A DNA stretch of 64,000 nucleotides. It comes from Aquimarina sp. MMG016. GTDB taxonomy: Bacteria > Bacteroidota > Bacteroidia > Flavobacteriales > Flavobacteriaceae. Below, piece after piece: positions 50,095-59,536 of this stretch (positions within the stretch are counted from its first letter, which is position 1; the number at the start of each line of letters is the position of its first letter). Location: contig NZ_JAGJEA010000006.1 of NCBI RefSeq assembly GCF_018100805.1, positions 226,279 through 290,278 on the forward strand. Direction: 5' to 3'. Under the pieces are notes generated by a model that did not search any database, was not told where the DNA came from, and saw nothing but the letters and a program-made list of their open reading frames with translations. The translations under genes and the position numbers were made by a program.

Positions 50095-51150
50095 TCAACT
50101 TTTGCTTAATATTTTCTGATTATCTATTCTTTCTTTAAGATCATCTATATAGTCTAGTGCATTTTTATTTTCGTAATCAGTATACGATTTTGTAGCCCAT
50201 TCTATCGCTTTAGGATAATCTCCTTTTATTTCATTATAAAAAGCCATATTAAAACATGCTTGACCGGCAATTTTAGGATTTGGATTAGATGTTTCTTTTA
50301 ACCATAATTCTGAAGCACCTTCCCACTGCCCTGTTTCTACTTTACGCTTCGCTATTTCAAAATTGGGTGTTGCACTCACATAATAATCTCTATATACTCT
50401 AGCCTTATAAGGAAGTAATCTCAAAGCGTAATTCTCTCCTATTTTACGACTGATTTGTAATACCGATTCTTTTCTATTCTTAGCAGCTTCAATTGCCTTA
50501 ACAGGATTAACTCCTTTACCTTTGGATAATGTTTTTTCATTAACAGAAAGCTCATCACTTATTCTCCTTTTAACCGGATCATAAACTCTCCATCCTGTAT
50601 AAATTTTTGTTTCTATTTTTACAATATGCTCTAAACCGGGAATCTTAACCCCTAATGGACCTTTGATATCTTTGGCAGCTGTATCATAAGTTGCTTTAGC
50701 ATCTGTATCATATATAGCTAAAACAAAAATAGCATCTACATTATTTTCTTTACAAAGTTGGTCAATAACATCCCAAGATAAAGCTGATGGAAAAACACCA
50801 CCTCCTGGATTAGATAAAGCATTGCTTTCTATAACTTTAGATTCTATAAATCTAGGATTCTTGGTAAGTTCATTTTTTAATGCCAAAACTGCTTGGTTTG
50901 CCCCCTCTTTATCCAAATTAGCTCCTTCTACAGATAAGATTTTATCGAGTTGATCCAACCCTTTATTTTCTTCTGAAGGAATACTTCTATTAAGAACCCC
51001 AACCTTTTTAATCGAGGAATCCAATGAAACTATTGGTGGTTTTATAACTTCTGTACGTAATGACTTTTTGCTACTACATGAAGTTATGATAAGAAATAAC
51101 AGTAGAGTTATTATTTTTAGTAAAGCTCTTTGGAAATTGTGTGATTTCAT
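50095..51150 (-). CDS. DUF6340-like lipoprotein
   Basis: The 351-residue protein has the lipobox IITSCSS (Cys25) and an alpha/beta N-terminal half (KKVGVLNRSIPSEE, NVDAIFVLAIYDTDAK, IETKIYTGWRVYDPVKRRIS), then a helical C-terminus with a TPR-like unit (CFNMAFYNEIKGDYPKAIEW). I recognise it as DUF6340, a Bacteroidota lipoprotein family of unknown function. It is transcribed on the minus strand, 154 bp after the LytTR regulator, which might control it, though no site was found. Confidence 0.75.
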   Translation of the reverse strand: MKSHNFQRALLKIITLLLFLIITSCSSKKSLRTEVIKPPIVSLDSSIKKVGVLNRSIPSEENKGLDQLDKILSVEGANLDKEGANQAVLALKNELTKNPRFIESKVIESNALSNPGGGVFPSALSWDVIDQLCKENNVDAIFVLAIYDTDAKATYDTAAKDIKGPLGVKIPGLEHIVKIETKIYTGWRVYDPVKRRISDELSVNEKTLSKGKGVNPVKAIEAAKNRKESVLQISRKIGENYALRLLPYKARVYRDYYVSATPNFEIAKRKVETGQWEGASELWLKETSNPNPKIAGQACFNMAFYNEIKGDYPKAIEWATKSYTDYENKNALDYIDDLKERIDNQKILSKS

Positions 51151-51304
51151 TATTTGTGTTTTTAGTTAGTTTTTATAAACTGTGGTTAATATAGATATCA
51201 TAATCCAGGAAAATATTTAATTGTGGAGTAGTGACTTAATTTTGTGGATTAGTTACAGGCATCAGAGGAAAAATGTTGATCCATGAAATAGAAACTTCGT
51301 AAAC

Positions 51305-52015
51305 CTAAATCACCTTTAGTCTCTTATATACTTCTTCCTTAAAAGTTCGTCCAACGGGAATATGGTGTCCTTCTATTTCTATAGTCTGATCAGATTCATA
51401 AAAGAAATCTACCTTCTGCCAGTTAATAATATAGGATCGATGTGTCTGAATAAAAGTTGTGTTATCCAGTTGCTTATGTAATCCCATTACTGAATGTCTC
51501 ACAGATAGTTTTTTCTTATCTGAAGTTATAATGGAACAATAATTTTTTGAATCTGTATATGCAAAAAGTATACTATCAATAACAACTTTTATCAACTTAT
51601 TACCACTCTTAATAAAAATATTAGATAATTCTTTCTTTTTACCCATTTGTTTAGGAACATGGTTTTGTGCAAGAATCATTGCTGCCTTGAGATCATTTTT
51701 ATTAATAGGCTTGGTTAAATAACCTATAGGGTTAATATCTGCCGCTTTAGACACAATATCACTATTTGTATTTGATGATATAAATAAAATAGGCACTTTA
51801 TATAATGATTTAATTCTTCTGGCTAATGTAATTCCAGATTGTTTACCGTTTAGATCAACCTCCATCAGCACAACATCTGGTTTTAACATTCCTATCTGTT
51901 CTTGTGCTTCAAAAGAATCATCCGAACTACCTATGCATTTATGCCCAAGTTCTTCTATGGTAACCTGAAGTTTTTTTAAATCTTCTAAATTATCTTCTAC
52001 TATGTATACACTCAT
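51305..52015 (-). CDS. LytTR-family response regulator with D-to-E receiver
   Basis: The 236-residue protein has a receiver domain with the acid pair E7/D8, the Ser/Thr position in LFISSNT, and Lys in YLTKPIN. The usual phospho-acceptor Asp in the L-M-D-I motif reads Glu52 (VVLMEVDLNG). The C-terminal LytTR domain has FIQTHRSYIINWQKVDFF and HHIPVGRTFKEEVYKRL. It follows two TPR kinase genes (10-bp gap) and is their apparent partner. The substitution suggests either a phosphomimetic state or use of Asp54; both are inference. Confidence 0.9.
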   Translation of the reverse strand: MSVYIVEDNLEDLKKLQVTIEELGHKCIGSSDDSFEAQEQIGMLKPDVVLMEVDLNGKQSGITLARRIKSLYKVPILFISSNTNSDIVSKAADINPIGYLTKPINKNDLKAAMILAQNHVPKQMGKKKELSNIFIKSGNKLIKVVIDSILFAYTDSKNYCSIITSDKKKLSVRHSVMGLHKQLDNTTFIQTHRSYIINWQKVDFFYESDQTIEIEGHHIPVGRTFKEEVYKRLKVI

Positions 52016-52025
52016 GGCTTTAAGT

Positions 52026-54254
52026 TTATGCAGACATGGATTCTAAATTATCCGATTGATCTGTAGTTAATGGTTCTAATTTGGGAAAGGTTAAGTCAAA
52101 ACGCGTGCCAATTCTTTTTTCTGAAGAAACTTTAATGCTTCCATTATGCATTTTTACGAACCTATTTACGAGGTTAAGCCCCAGACCAGTGCCTTTTTCA
52201 CCTTGTGTACCAATGGTAATTTTTTCTTCTCCTAAAGTAAAAATATCTTGGAGTTGCTTTTCAGACATTCCTACTCCGGTATCAATTACTGAACATAATA
52301 GCGTATTAAAATCTTTTGTAAACTCAACTCTTATATTTCCATCTTCTGTATACTTTAACGCATTACCGATTAAGTTTCTAAAAATTACGTGAAATGCTCC
52401 TTTGTCAAACATAGCGGCAATATCTTCTTCGTATTTTAAACTGATCTTAGAATTTTTAAATGCTGCTTCCTGCTCATAGCCTTCAATGATTTCTTTCAGT
52501 TCTGCTTTTATTGAAATTTGTTCTGGATTCATTTTATAGCCATTCATCTGTTCTAAAGACCAATTCAATAAATTGTCCAACATATTAGAAAGGCTTTCTG
52601 AGTTTTTTTCTATTTCATTAGAAAGCTCAATAGTTCTTTCATGATTTCCTTTATCGATGTGATGTTTTAAGATTTTGCCTGATCTCTGAAAAGGGATGAT
52701 CATTCCTCTTAGATCGTGTGCTATAATAGAGAAAAGACGATTCTTAACTTGATTTGTAGCTGTAAGTTCATTTTTTTGCTTACGTAGTTTAATAAAAGTC
52801 CAAGTACCAACAACTAATAAAAACAGTAAAAATAAAGAAGTTAACAAGTACAATTGTTGTTTTGAAGTTGCCAATTGCACTACTTGTTCTTGCGCCTTCT
52901 TTTCTTGATTGAGGTTTACAATTTCTAGCTCTTTCTTTTTAGTATCGTATTTTTTTTCAAGATCAGCTACTTTAGTCTTTATTTCTGTATTAGCTATAGA
53001 GTCTTTTATTAAATAATATTTTTTAAGATGCAACAATGCCAGATTTGATCTGCCTATTTGTTCATAATAATCACTATATCTTTTATGTAATCTTAAAGTA
53101 TGATCTTTAGTATTTATTTTTTGTGTTACCTCTTTCAATGTTTCCAATAATACCTTTACTTCATTATAATCTTTATTATGCAAGTGAATTTTTACTAAAG
53201 ACTCAATAGTTGAATATATGATTAAATCATTATTAGATTGTTTAGCCTTCTCAAATGCTTTGATAAAAAAAGATTCTGCTTTATCATAATCTTTGAAATT
53301 TTCAAAATATATAAATCCTTGTTCCATATAACCTTCTGCAAGTTGAGATTGACTATTAAGATTTTTAGCAATTGACAATGCAGAGTCAATAATTTTAAGA
53401 GATTCTTCAAAATCCTTTAATTTACGTTTGGATTTGGCCAATCTTAAATAACTAATCATTAGAATATAATCATCATTAAATTCTTTTGATATAGCAATAC
53501 TCTTTTTGAAATATTTATTAGCTACCTCATATTTTTCCCACCTAACATAACTGGCGCCCAAAACATAATATGTAGCAGCTATATCACTTAAATCTTTCAT
53601 CCTTTCTTTTAACTCTGTTGCTTTTATCAAATTCTCAGCAGCTTTTTCATACTCTCCCAATTTCACAAAATAGAAACCTTTATTATGATAAGCATTTGGT
53701 ATTTCGATACTATCATTACTTCTTTTTGCTGCAATAATTATAGAATCGGCATATTGTATAGCCTTTTTATAGTTTATCTTTTTGGCTGAAAATTCTTGAA
53801 ATGAGCGATAATAAGAAACCCAATGCTCACTATTAGGATACTTAGTAAGCAAGTTTCTAACCTTTTTTAGTAATATTATAGCTTTATCTTCTTCACCATT
53901 TGAAAATAACACTTCTGCTTTTTTGGCATAGGCCCAAGTCAAAATTTCTTCTGCCTTTTCACTGCTTTCTCCTAATTTTATTGCTTTCTCGGTATAGTAT
54001 TTAGAAGAATCTACTTGTTGTTTTGCTCTATATATATTTCCTTGTTCTATATAAAGATTGACTCTGCAAACTACATCAACTTTATGATCCATTTGTTTAC
54101 AAAGCCTTAATCGTACATCTAGGTTATGGATTGTATCTAATTGTTTACTCAATTCATCACAAAGCTCTTCTGGGCTTTGATTCTGGGCATGAATATTAAA
54201 AATACTAGAAATAATAAAAACAAAATAAACAATTCTCTGTACTCCCATATACAT
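52026..54254 (-). CDS. TPR-containing histidine kinase, paralogue B
   Basis: The 742-residue protein has a signal peptide, about seven periplasmic TPR units (IPNAYHNKGFYFVKLGEYEK, AATYYVLGASYVRWEKYEVA and others) and a coiled coil. The membrane helix is at 468-490, then HisKA with His513 (FSIIAHDLRG), and the HATPase with N-box IFRNLIGNALKYTEDG, DTGVGMS and GEKGTGLGLNLV. Such proteins sense through the TPR domain and signal to a LytTR regulator; the ligand is unknown. It is a tandem duplicate of the gene at 54269-56476 and 10 bp from the response regulator. Confidence 0.93.
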   Translation of the reverse strand: MYMGVQRIVYFVFIISSIFNIHAQNQSPEELCDELSKQLDTIHNLDVRLRLCKQMDHKVDVVCRVNLYIEQGNIYRAKQQVDSSKYYTEKAIKLGESSEKAEEILTWAYAKKAEVLFSNGEEDKAIILLKKVRNLLTKYPNSEHWVSYYRSFQEFSAKKINYKKAIQYADSIIIAAKRSNDSIEIPNAYHNKGFYFVKLGEYEKAAENLIKATELKERMKDLSDIAATYYVLGASYVRWEKYEVANKYFKKSIAISKEFNDDYILMISYLRLAKSKRKLKDFEESLKIIDSALSIAKNLNSQSQLAEGYMEQGFIYFENFKDYDKAESFFIKAFEKAKQSNNDLIIYSTIESLVKIHLHNKDYNEVKVLLETLKEVTQKINTKDHTLRLHKRYSDYYEQIGRSNLALLHLKKYYLIKDSIANTEIKTKVADLEKKYDTKKKELEIVNLNQEKKAQEQVVQLATSKQQLYLLTSLFLLFLLVVGTWTFIKLRKQKNELTATNQVKNRLFSIIAHDLRGMIIPFQRSGKILKHHIDKGNHERTIELSNEIEKNSESLSNMLDNLLNWSLEQMNGYKMNPEQISIKAELKEIIEGYEQEAAFKNSKISLKYEEDIAAMFDKGAFHVIFRNLIGNALKYTEDGNIRVEFTKDFNTLLCSVIDTGVGMSEKQLQDIFTLGEEKITIGTQGEKGTGLGLNLVNRFVKMHNGSIKVSSEKRIGTRFDLTFPKLEPLTTDQSDNLESMSA

Positions 54255-54268
54255 TTTTTAGTTCTTAA

Positions 54269-56476
54269 TTAAGCTGACTTAGATTCTAAATCGTCTTCTT
54301 GTTCTATTGTAAATATTTCTGAAATAGGGAAACTTAAATCAAAACGAGTACCAATCCTTTTATCTGATGATACTTTAATGATACCGTTATTCATTTTTAC
54401 AAATCGATATACCAAATTCAATCCGAGACCTGTACCTTTTTCTCCACGTGTCCCAACAGTACTTTTTTCTTCTTCTATAGTAAAAAGATGTTCAAGCTGC
54501 TTCTCAGACATTCCTACTCCGGTATCAATTACTGAACATAATAGTGTATTAAAATCTTTTTTAAACTCAACTCGAATATTTCCATCTTCTGTATACTTTA
54601 ATGCATTACCAATTAAGTTTCTAAAAATCACATGAAATGCTCCTTTATCTAACTTAACTGCTATATCTTCTTCATATTTTAAATTGATCTTAGTATTTTT
54701 ATAAGCTGCTTCCTGTTCATATCCTTTGATGATTTCTTTAAGTTGTGTTTTTATCAAAATCTTTTCAGGGTTCATCTTATAGCCATTCATTTGTTCTAAA
54801 GACCAGTTCAATAAATTATCTAACATATTAGAAAGGCTCTCTGAATTTTTTTCTATTTCATTAGAAAGCTCAATAGTTCTTTCATGATTTCCTTTATCGA
54901 TGTGATGTTTTAAGATTTTGCCTGATCTTTGAAAAGGGATGATCATTCCTCTTAGATCGTGTGCTATGATAGAGAAAAGACGATTCTTAACTTGATTAGT
55001 ATTAACAAGTTCAGTCTTTTGTTTACGAAGTTTAATAAAAGTCCAGGTACCAACAACTAATAAAAACAATAAAAATATAGAAGCCAGCAAGTACAACCGC
55101 TGTCTTAAAGTGGCTTGCTGTACAATTTGTTCTTGTTCTTTCTTTTCTTGGTTAAGGTTTACAATCTCTAGCTCTTTCTTTTTAGTATCATATTGTTTCT
55201 CTAAAGCAGCAACTTTGGTAAACACTTCCTTGTTTGATATAGAATCTTGAAGGCTATAATATGATTTTAAATAAAATAATGCTTTTTTAGGCTGATTAAT
55301 AATTTCATAATAATTGCTATAAACTTTTTGCAGATGAACTTTATAATTTGGTTTAGGAGTCTCTTTAACAATCTGCTCTAATTCATCAAGATACATTCTG
55401 AGTTTAGTAGCATCCTTTTTTTCAATGTATAAAGCTATTAATGATTGAAGTGTTTTATATACAGGACGTAATTGTTCAGTTCTTTTCGCAGCTTGATATG
55501 CTTCTTCAAAATATTTTTCTGCTTGATCATAATCTTTATAATTATAGAAATAAAGAAACCCTTTTTCTTCTAGTGCTACAGAAATATGTTTGTCTGTTTT
55601 TGTTTTTTTGGCTAATTCTATAGCTTTGTTTACAGCTATTTCTGATTCATCATTAAGATTCATGTACCTATTATAAGTTGCCAAACGAGCATAACCAATC
55701 AATAATGCAAAATCGTTATTATTAGTCTCTCCAAATTCAATAGCTTTCAGAATATACTTTTTTGCAGTATCATATTGTTTTAATTCAAAAAAACAAGACC
55801 CTAAATATCTATATGTACCGCTCAAATCACGAAATATACCATGTTCTTCTTTTGATTCTATTGACAAAATAAAATTCTCTGCAGCTTTTTCATATTCATT
55901 CAATCTCATATACAAAACACCCTTATGCTCATATGTTTGATTGATTTCTTTAAAAGAATTACTTCGTTTAGCAGCAATGATAGTAGAATCCATGTACTCT
56001 AATGCATTATAATATTCTGATTTACCATACTCTACATATCCTTTCTTATCATAGTAATGAATCCAAGCTGAGCTGTTTGGATAATTCTTCAATAGCTTTC
56101 TTGACTTTTTTAGTAAATCCTCTACCTGTGTATGTTCATTTTTTGAAATAAGAATATTACACTTTTCAGTATAAGCTAACACTAGTTCCTCTTCTGCATT
56201 TATATTTTGTCCTAATGCTATAGCTTTATCTATATAATAAAGAGAAGAATCAACCTTTAGCTTATTTAAATAAACAATTCCTAAATCAACATAAACTTTT
56301 ACTTTACATTTATCAGATACCTTATATATATATGATGTGTTATGATTCATTCTTTTGTCTAAATCTGCAATATCATCAGCTTGCTCTTGCCAACTAGCAC
56401 ATAAATCTTTTTCCTTCTGAGCATAGCTCAGAGGCATAAAAAAAAGTACTATTATGATTGTTGTTATTGCTTTCAT
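54269..56476 (-). CDS. TPR-containing histidine kinase, paralogue A
   Basis: The 735-residue protein has the same plan as its neighbour: signal peptide, TPR array (INQTYEHKGVLYMRLNEYEK, LSGTYRYLGSCFFELKQYDT), coiled coil, membrane helix near 461-483, HisKA with His506 (FSIIAHDLRG) and an HATPase with DTGVGMS. The TPR half has diverged strongly from paralogue B, but the kinase core is nearly identical even at DNA level. The gaps are 14 bp to paralogue B and 54 bp to the Rrf2 gene upstream, so all may share a transcript. Confidence 0.93.
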   Translation of the reverse strand: MKAITTIIIVLFFMPLSYAQKEKDLCASWQEQADDIADLDKRMNHNTSYIYKVSDKCKVKVYVDLGIVYLNKLKVDSSLYYIDKAIALGQNINAEEELVLAYTEKCNILISKNEHTQVEDLLKKSRKLLKNYPNSSAWIHYYDKKGYVEYGKSEYYNALEYMDSTIIAAKRSNSFKEINQTYEHKGVLYMRLNEYEKAAENFILSIESKEEHGIFRDLSGTYRYLGSCFFELKQYDTAKKYILKAIEFGETNNNDFALLIGYARLATYNRYMNLNDESEIAVNKAIELAKKTKTDKHISVALEEKGFLYFYNYKDYDQAEKYFEEAYQAAKRTEQLRPVYKTLQSLIALYIEKKDATKLRMYLDELEQIVKETPKPNYKVHLQKVYSNYYEIINQPKKALFYLKSYYSLQDSISNKEVFTKVAALEKQYDTKKKELEIVNLNQEKKEQEQIVQQATLRQRLYLLASIFLLFLLVVGTWTFIKLRKQKTELVNTNQVKNRLFSIIAHDLRGMIIPFQRSGKILKHHIDKGNHERTIELSNEIEKNSESLSNMLDNLLNWSLEQMNGYKMNPEKILIKTQLKEIIKGYEQEAAYKNTKINLKYEEDIAVKLDKGAFHVIFRNLIGNALKYTEDGNIRVEFKKDFNTLLCSVIDTGVGMSEKQLEHLFTIEEEKSTVGTRGEKGTGLGLNLVYRFVKMNNGIIKVSSDKRIGTRFDLSFPISEIFTIEQEDDLESKSA

Positions 56477-56530
56477 ATATATTTTAATTAGTTGATTTGT
56501 GTTTTGTTGATTATACTACAATTTCATCCT

Positions 56531-56965
56531 CTATCTATTTAAATACGTTAAACCTATCTCCAAACCATTCGCTAATTCAAACAAACTCGTATTTTTTAGC
56601 ATATTTTTCAATTCTTTTCTAACAATCAAAATTTTATGGTGTACTGGGCAAGGTTTGCGAGCATTACACTCCTTTAACCCAAGTCCACATCCCGTATATA
56701 TAGAGTCTCCATCAATTGCATACACTATATCTCCAAGTTGGATCTGATTAATTCTTTTTTCTTCAATTAAGAACCCTCCTTTGGCACCTTTAATAGAATC
56801 TAAAATTTTATTTTTCACTAATTGCTGAAGTATTTTGGCAGTAAAAGCCTCTGGAGAATTAATTTCTTTAGCTACAGTTTTTAGATTAACACAATTACCC
56901 TGCAAGGACTGCTGAGCAACATAAATTGAAGCTTTAATACCATATTCACAAGCTTTAGAAAACAT
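56531..56965 (-). CDS. Rrf2-family transcriptional regulator
   Basis: From the ATG at 56965 it has 144 residues. The N-terminal winged helix is MFSKACEYGIKASIYVAQQS, then FTAKILQQLVKNKILDSIKG and AKGGFLIEEKRI. Near the middle are three Cys in the Rrf2 cluster region (GCGLGLKECNARKPCPVHHK), so iron-sulphur cluster binding, as in NsrR/IscR, is likely. The TTG 21 bases upstream is less typical than this family start. A perfect 34-bp palindrome beside its promoter is the probable operator. The signal (NO, Fe-S state or redox) is not known. Confidence 0.93.
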   Translation of the reverse strand: MFSKACEYGIKASIYVAQQSLQGNCVNLKTVAKEINSPEAFTAKILQQLVKNKILDSIKGAKGGFLIEEKRINQIQLGDIVYAIDGDSIYTGCGLGLKECNARKPCPVHHKILIVRKELKNMLKNTSLFELANGLEIGLTYLNR

Positions 56966-56987
56966 ACTTAACTTTAAAAACCACAAT

Positions 56988-57036
56988 CAAATATAGATAT
57001 TATTTTTAATTCGGATAAATTTATCCGAATTAAAAA
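56988..57036. promoter_or_regulatory. Rrf2 promoter -7 box with 34-bp palindromic operator
   Basis: On the minus strand TATATTTG (56995-56988) matches the -7 consensus. Next to it, 57003-57036 is a perfect palindrome: left half TTTTTAATTCGGATAAA, right half its exact reverse complement. It covers the place where a -33 element would lie, and no TTG is present there, which suits control by a bound regulator, most likely the Rrf2 protein itself. Confidence 0.7.
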
Positions 57037-57188
57037 CATCTAACCAAAGCATTTATCCTCTTTATTTATACATTCCTCCACATAACTATGCTAAAACTCC
57101 TCTCAATAACTTCGCTATGTATTAAACAGAATACATTTACTCCGAACAAAATAACTTTTTAACTCATTAATTACTTAACAAAAAAAAT

Positions 57189-57716
57189 ATGAAAAAATTC
57201 AAGTTAGTACAATCATTAATATTGATCATTCTTACATTAGCATTTACATCTTGTAGTAGTGATGATGATAATGGACCAGTTCCTCCGACTGTTAGAGACA
57301 TTCCTCTTACAATATCAAAAGGATTTACAGAAACTCTTGGACAAGATATAAACGCATTTGATGTAGATGTAAGTTTAGCTTCTAGTGGCATAACTTATAA
57401 TACTACCACTGATGAATTTGAAGGTACAGGTACTATACTGATCCTTGACTTTCATTCTTCTACTAGCACACTAGCAGAAGGTACATACACCTATGAAGAT
57501 TACACTGAAACTAGGGGTCCACTAAAATTTGACGGAGATGTTGAATCTACCGATGGAGAAAGTTTTTCTATAGAAGCCGGAACAGTCACTGTGTCTGCAG
57601 TAGGTCAAGAAACCAAAATTGAATACGACTTAATTCTTGATAGTGATACTGCTGCTCAATCCAACGATGCTATAACCAAAGGAAGCTTTCAAGGAGAACT
57701 AGTAGTAATACAATAG
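57189..57716 (+). CDS. Surface-type lipoprotein of unknown function
   Basis: The 175-residue protein has a lipobox AFTSC followed by SSDDD. An acidic run just after the lipidated Cys resembles the export signal that sends Bacteroidota lipoproteins to the cell surface, so surface exposure is inferred. The mature part is acidic and beta-rich (TYNTTTDEFEGTGTILILDF, LAEGTYTYEDYTETRGPLKF). No family was recognised. It lies divergently from the Rrf2 gene, with the palindrome about 150 bp upstream of its ATG, so shared control is possible. Confidence 0.72.
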   Translation: MKKFKLVQSLILIILTLAFTSCSSDDDNGPVPPTVRDIPLTISKGFTETLGQDINAFDVDVSLASSGITYNTTTDEFEGTGTILILDFHSSTSTLAEGTYTYEDYTETRGPLKFDGDVESTDGESFSIEAGTVTVSAVGQETKIEYDLILDSDTAAQSNDAITKGSFQGELVVIQ

Positions 57717-57751
57717 TATCGTATGAGAGGATGCTATTATTGAAATAGACC

Positions 57752-57786
57752 AAAACCGTGTAAGTAATTCTTCGCGGTTTTTTCTT
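57752..57786 (+). terminator. Intrinsic terminator after the lipoprotein gene
   Basis: AAACCGTG and CGCGGTTT form an 8-bp stem (one G-T pair) around a 12-nt loop, then TTTTTTC. Confidence 0.7.
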
Positions 57787-57806
57787 TTATAAAAACATAT
57801 ACTAAA

Positions 57807-58316
57807 TTAAATACCCTCTCGCTTGTTAACAGGAGTAGTAGGGTTATAACCAAATCCCGGGATTTTAAGCTCTACTCCCAACTGATTCAAAATATAACCA
57901 ATAGTAGCATAATGATGAATTGCATGACTATTAGCATGAGCCAAAATACTTTCTAAAGTATAATTAACTGTTACTTTACCCTGCCCTAAGTTATCTGTAA
58001 CATGCACTAAATAATCTGTATTAACATCTACAAAAGAAACCAAAACCTCCTGAAGTTTATAGATATGGTTTTTGGCAGCTTCTTTATTCATAGACAGAAT
58101 CTCATCTCTTTTACGAGCTGTTAAGTCAATATCATTAGTATCCAAACCACTTATAATACAATCAAAAAAATCTAATGTATGCCGAATATGAGAACCTATA
58201 CTGGAATAATATGGTCCAATAGAATTGTCTTGATAGGTTTTTGAATCTATTGCGTCTAATAAAGAAATAGCATTATTGAGGTTGCTATTAATTGAGGATA
58301 TAATTAGTTGTTTCAT
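57807..58316 (-). CDS. DinB-superfamily (YfiT-like) metal-dependent protein
   Basis: From the ATG at 58316 it has 169 residues of a four-helix bundle. The metal-binding histidines are in SIGSHIRHTLDFFDC and ANSHAIHHYATIGYILNQLG, the His pattern of the DinB/YfiT superfamily (thiol transferases such as bacillithiol transferase, and hydrolases). The annotated frame can be extended 24 bases upstream to a poorer N-terminus. The function is unknown; this DinB family is unrelated to DNA polymerase IV, which is also called DinB. Confidence 0.83.
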   Translation of the reverse strand: MKQLIISSINSNLNNAISLLDAIDSKTYQDNSIGPYYSSIGSHIRHTLDFFDCIISGLDTNDIDLTARKRDEILSMNKEAAKNHIYKLQEVLVSFVDVNTDYLVHVTDNLGQGKVTVNYTLESILAHANSHAIHHYATIGYILNQLGVELKIPGFGYNPTTPVNKREGI

Positions 58317-58545
58317 AAATTTTATAGACGTAAGATACATAATTTACTTACACAATAAATCCTTTTATCTACTAAAATTGAAATTTTACTTATTCTTCAA
58401 AATATAAAACAATTATAACCGTTTTTAATATATCTCAACTATCGAATTAACATTAAATTCAGTAGGATATTTATCACTTTTATTGAGGTTAAACCATAAA
58501 TTAGTAAGATAAAGTGCGTATTTCATCGATTAATGACATTTTTTC

Positions 58546-58577
58546 TTGGATGATATGTAAAAATTATTGTATACTTG
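58546..58577 (+). promoter_or_regulatory. Probable promoter of the coiled-coil secreted protein
   Basis: TTG (58546-58548), a 21-nt spacer and TATACTTG (58570-58577, one mismatch) lie 28 nt before the ATG at 58606. Confidence 0.5.
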
Positions 58578-58605
58578 CCCTATAAAATTAAAGCCCCCAT
58601 TAATC

Positions 58606-59421
58606 ATGAAAAAGTTTCCCCTGATCCTAATTTTATTTTGTTCAATTTTTCAAATCAATGCTCAGGATATTTATGATGATGCCTTAACTGCAGCAAGTTA
58701 TGCATATGCTCATAGTAAGAAGGCTTACGGAGCTAACAATGTGTTTCATACACAAGAATATGCTGATAAGGCTATAGAATCATTTCAAAAAGTAGAAGAT
58801 CTTGCAGATCAATGTAATTGTAGTGAAGCAAATGAAACTGCATACGAAGCTAAATCTGACATGGAAAGTTCTCTACAACAAGATACCTATGAGCGTAGTA
58901 GATATTATGCTAAACGTGCTAAGGATTTAGGGTCTAAAATTTTAGAACAACTAACCCAATGTCAAGCTAATGCTGGAGATACTTATATTGGTGATGTTGC
59001 CAGTGCTGAAGAAGATGATGCTATCGCAAGCGCAACAGAAGAAGTAGCTAATAAACAACTAGAATTAGAACAAAAAAGACGTCAATTAGAAATCGAACAA
59101 AAAAGATTAGCTCAACAAATAGCTGAGCAAAAGCAAAGACAAGCCCAATTTGAAGCTGAGCGTGCTGCTGAGTTAAAAGCACAAGCAGTAATAAAAGATA
59201 AAGCTGAACTTGCCTTACAAAAATTAGAAAATGCTTTACAAGAATTAAGTGTAGTACTTAATAATGATGAAGAGCCTTCTTTTGAAGCTCAAAATGATTA
59301 TGTGAGAAGCGAAAATGACCTACAGAACGAATCACTAGATGATACAAAGAATTTTTATGTAAACAGAGCCAAGGAGCTTACCAGAACTGCTATGCAACAA
59401 TTTGCTAGTTACGAAGACTAG
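58606..59421 (+). CDS. Secreted protein with long Glu/Gln/Lys coiled coil
   Basis: From the ATG at 58606 it has 271 residues with signal peptide MKKFPLILILFCSIFQINAQ. Residues 20-130 are helical with aromatic residues (AASYAYAHSKKAYGANNVFH, SRYYAKRAKDLGSKILEQLT). A Glu/Gln/Lys-rich coiled coil follows from about 140 to 210 (KQLELEQKRRQLEIEQKRLA, QQIAEQKQRQAQFEAERAAE), and a short acidic end. The coil is TolA-like in composition, but no TolA domain is present. A periplasmic structural or cell-envelope-spanning role is a guess. A strong terminator follows. Confidence 0.75.
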   Translation: MKKFPLILILFCSIFQINAQDIYDDALTAASYAYAHSKKAYGANNVFHTQEYADKAIESFQKVEDLADQCNCSEANETAYEAKSDMESSLQQDTYERSRYYAKRAKDLGSKILEQLTQCQANAGDTYIGDVASAEEDDAIASATEEVANKQLELEQKRRQLEIEQKRLAQQIAEQKQRQAQFEAERAAELKAQAVIKDKAELALQKLENALQELSVVLNNDEEPSFEAQNDYVRSENDLQNESLDDTKNFYVNRAKELTRTAMQQFASYED

Positions 59422-59465
59422 TTAAAATTTAATTTTATTTTGTAGCCCCAAAATAAAATTTTTAG

Positions 59466-59498
59466 AAACGGTACTTGAAATCAAGTACCGTTTTTTTT
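59466..59498 (+). terminator. Intrinsic terminator after the coiled-coil gene
   Basis: AAACGGTACTTG and CAAGTACCGTTT pair perfectly over 12 bp with loop AAAT, and a run of T follows. Confidence 0.93.
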
Positions 59499-59536
59499 AT
59501 TCCTTGTTGTTAATAAAATGTTATTTGTAAAAATCT

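Noticed and set aside
57807..58316. Part of the DNA polymerase IV system because of the DinB name
   Set aside because: It is a YfiT/DinB four-helix bundle with metal-binding histidines, unrelated to Y-family polymerases; the shared name is coincidence.
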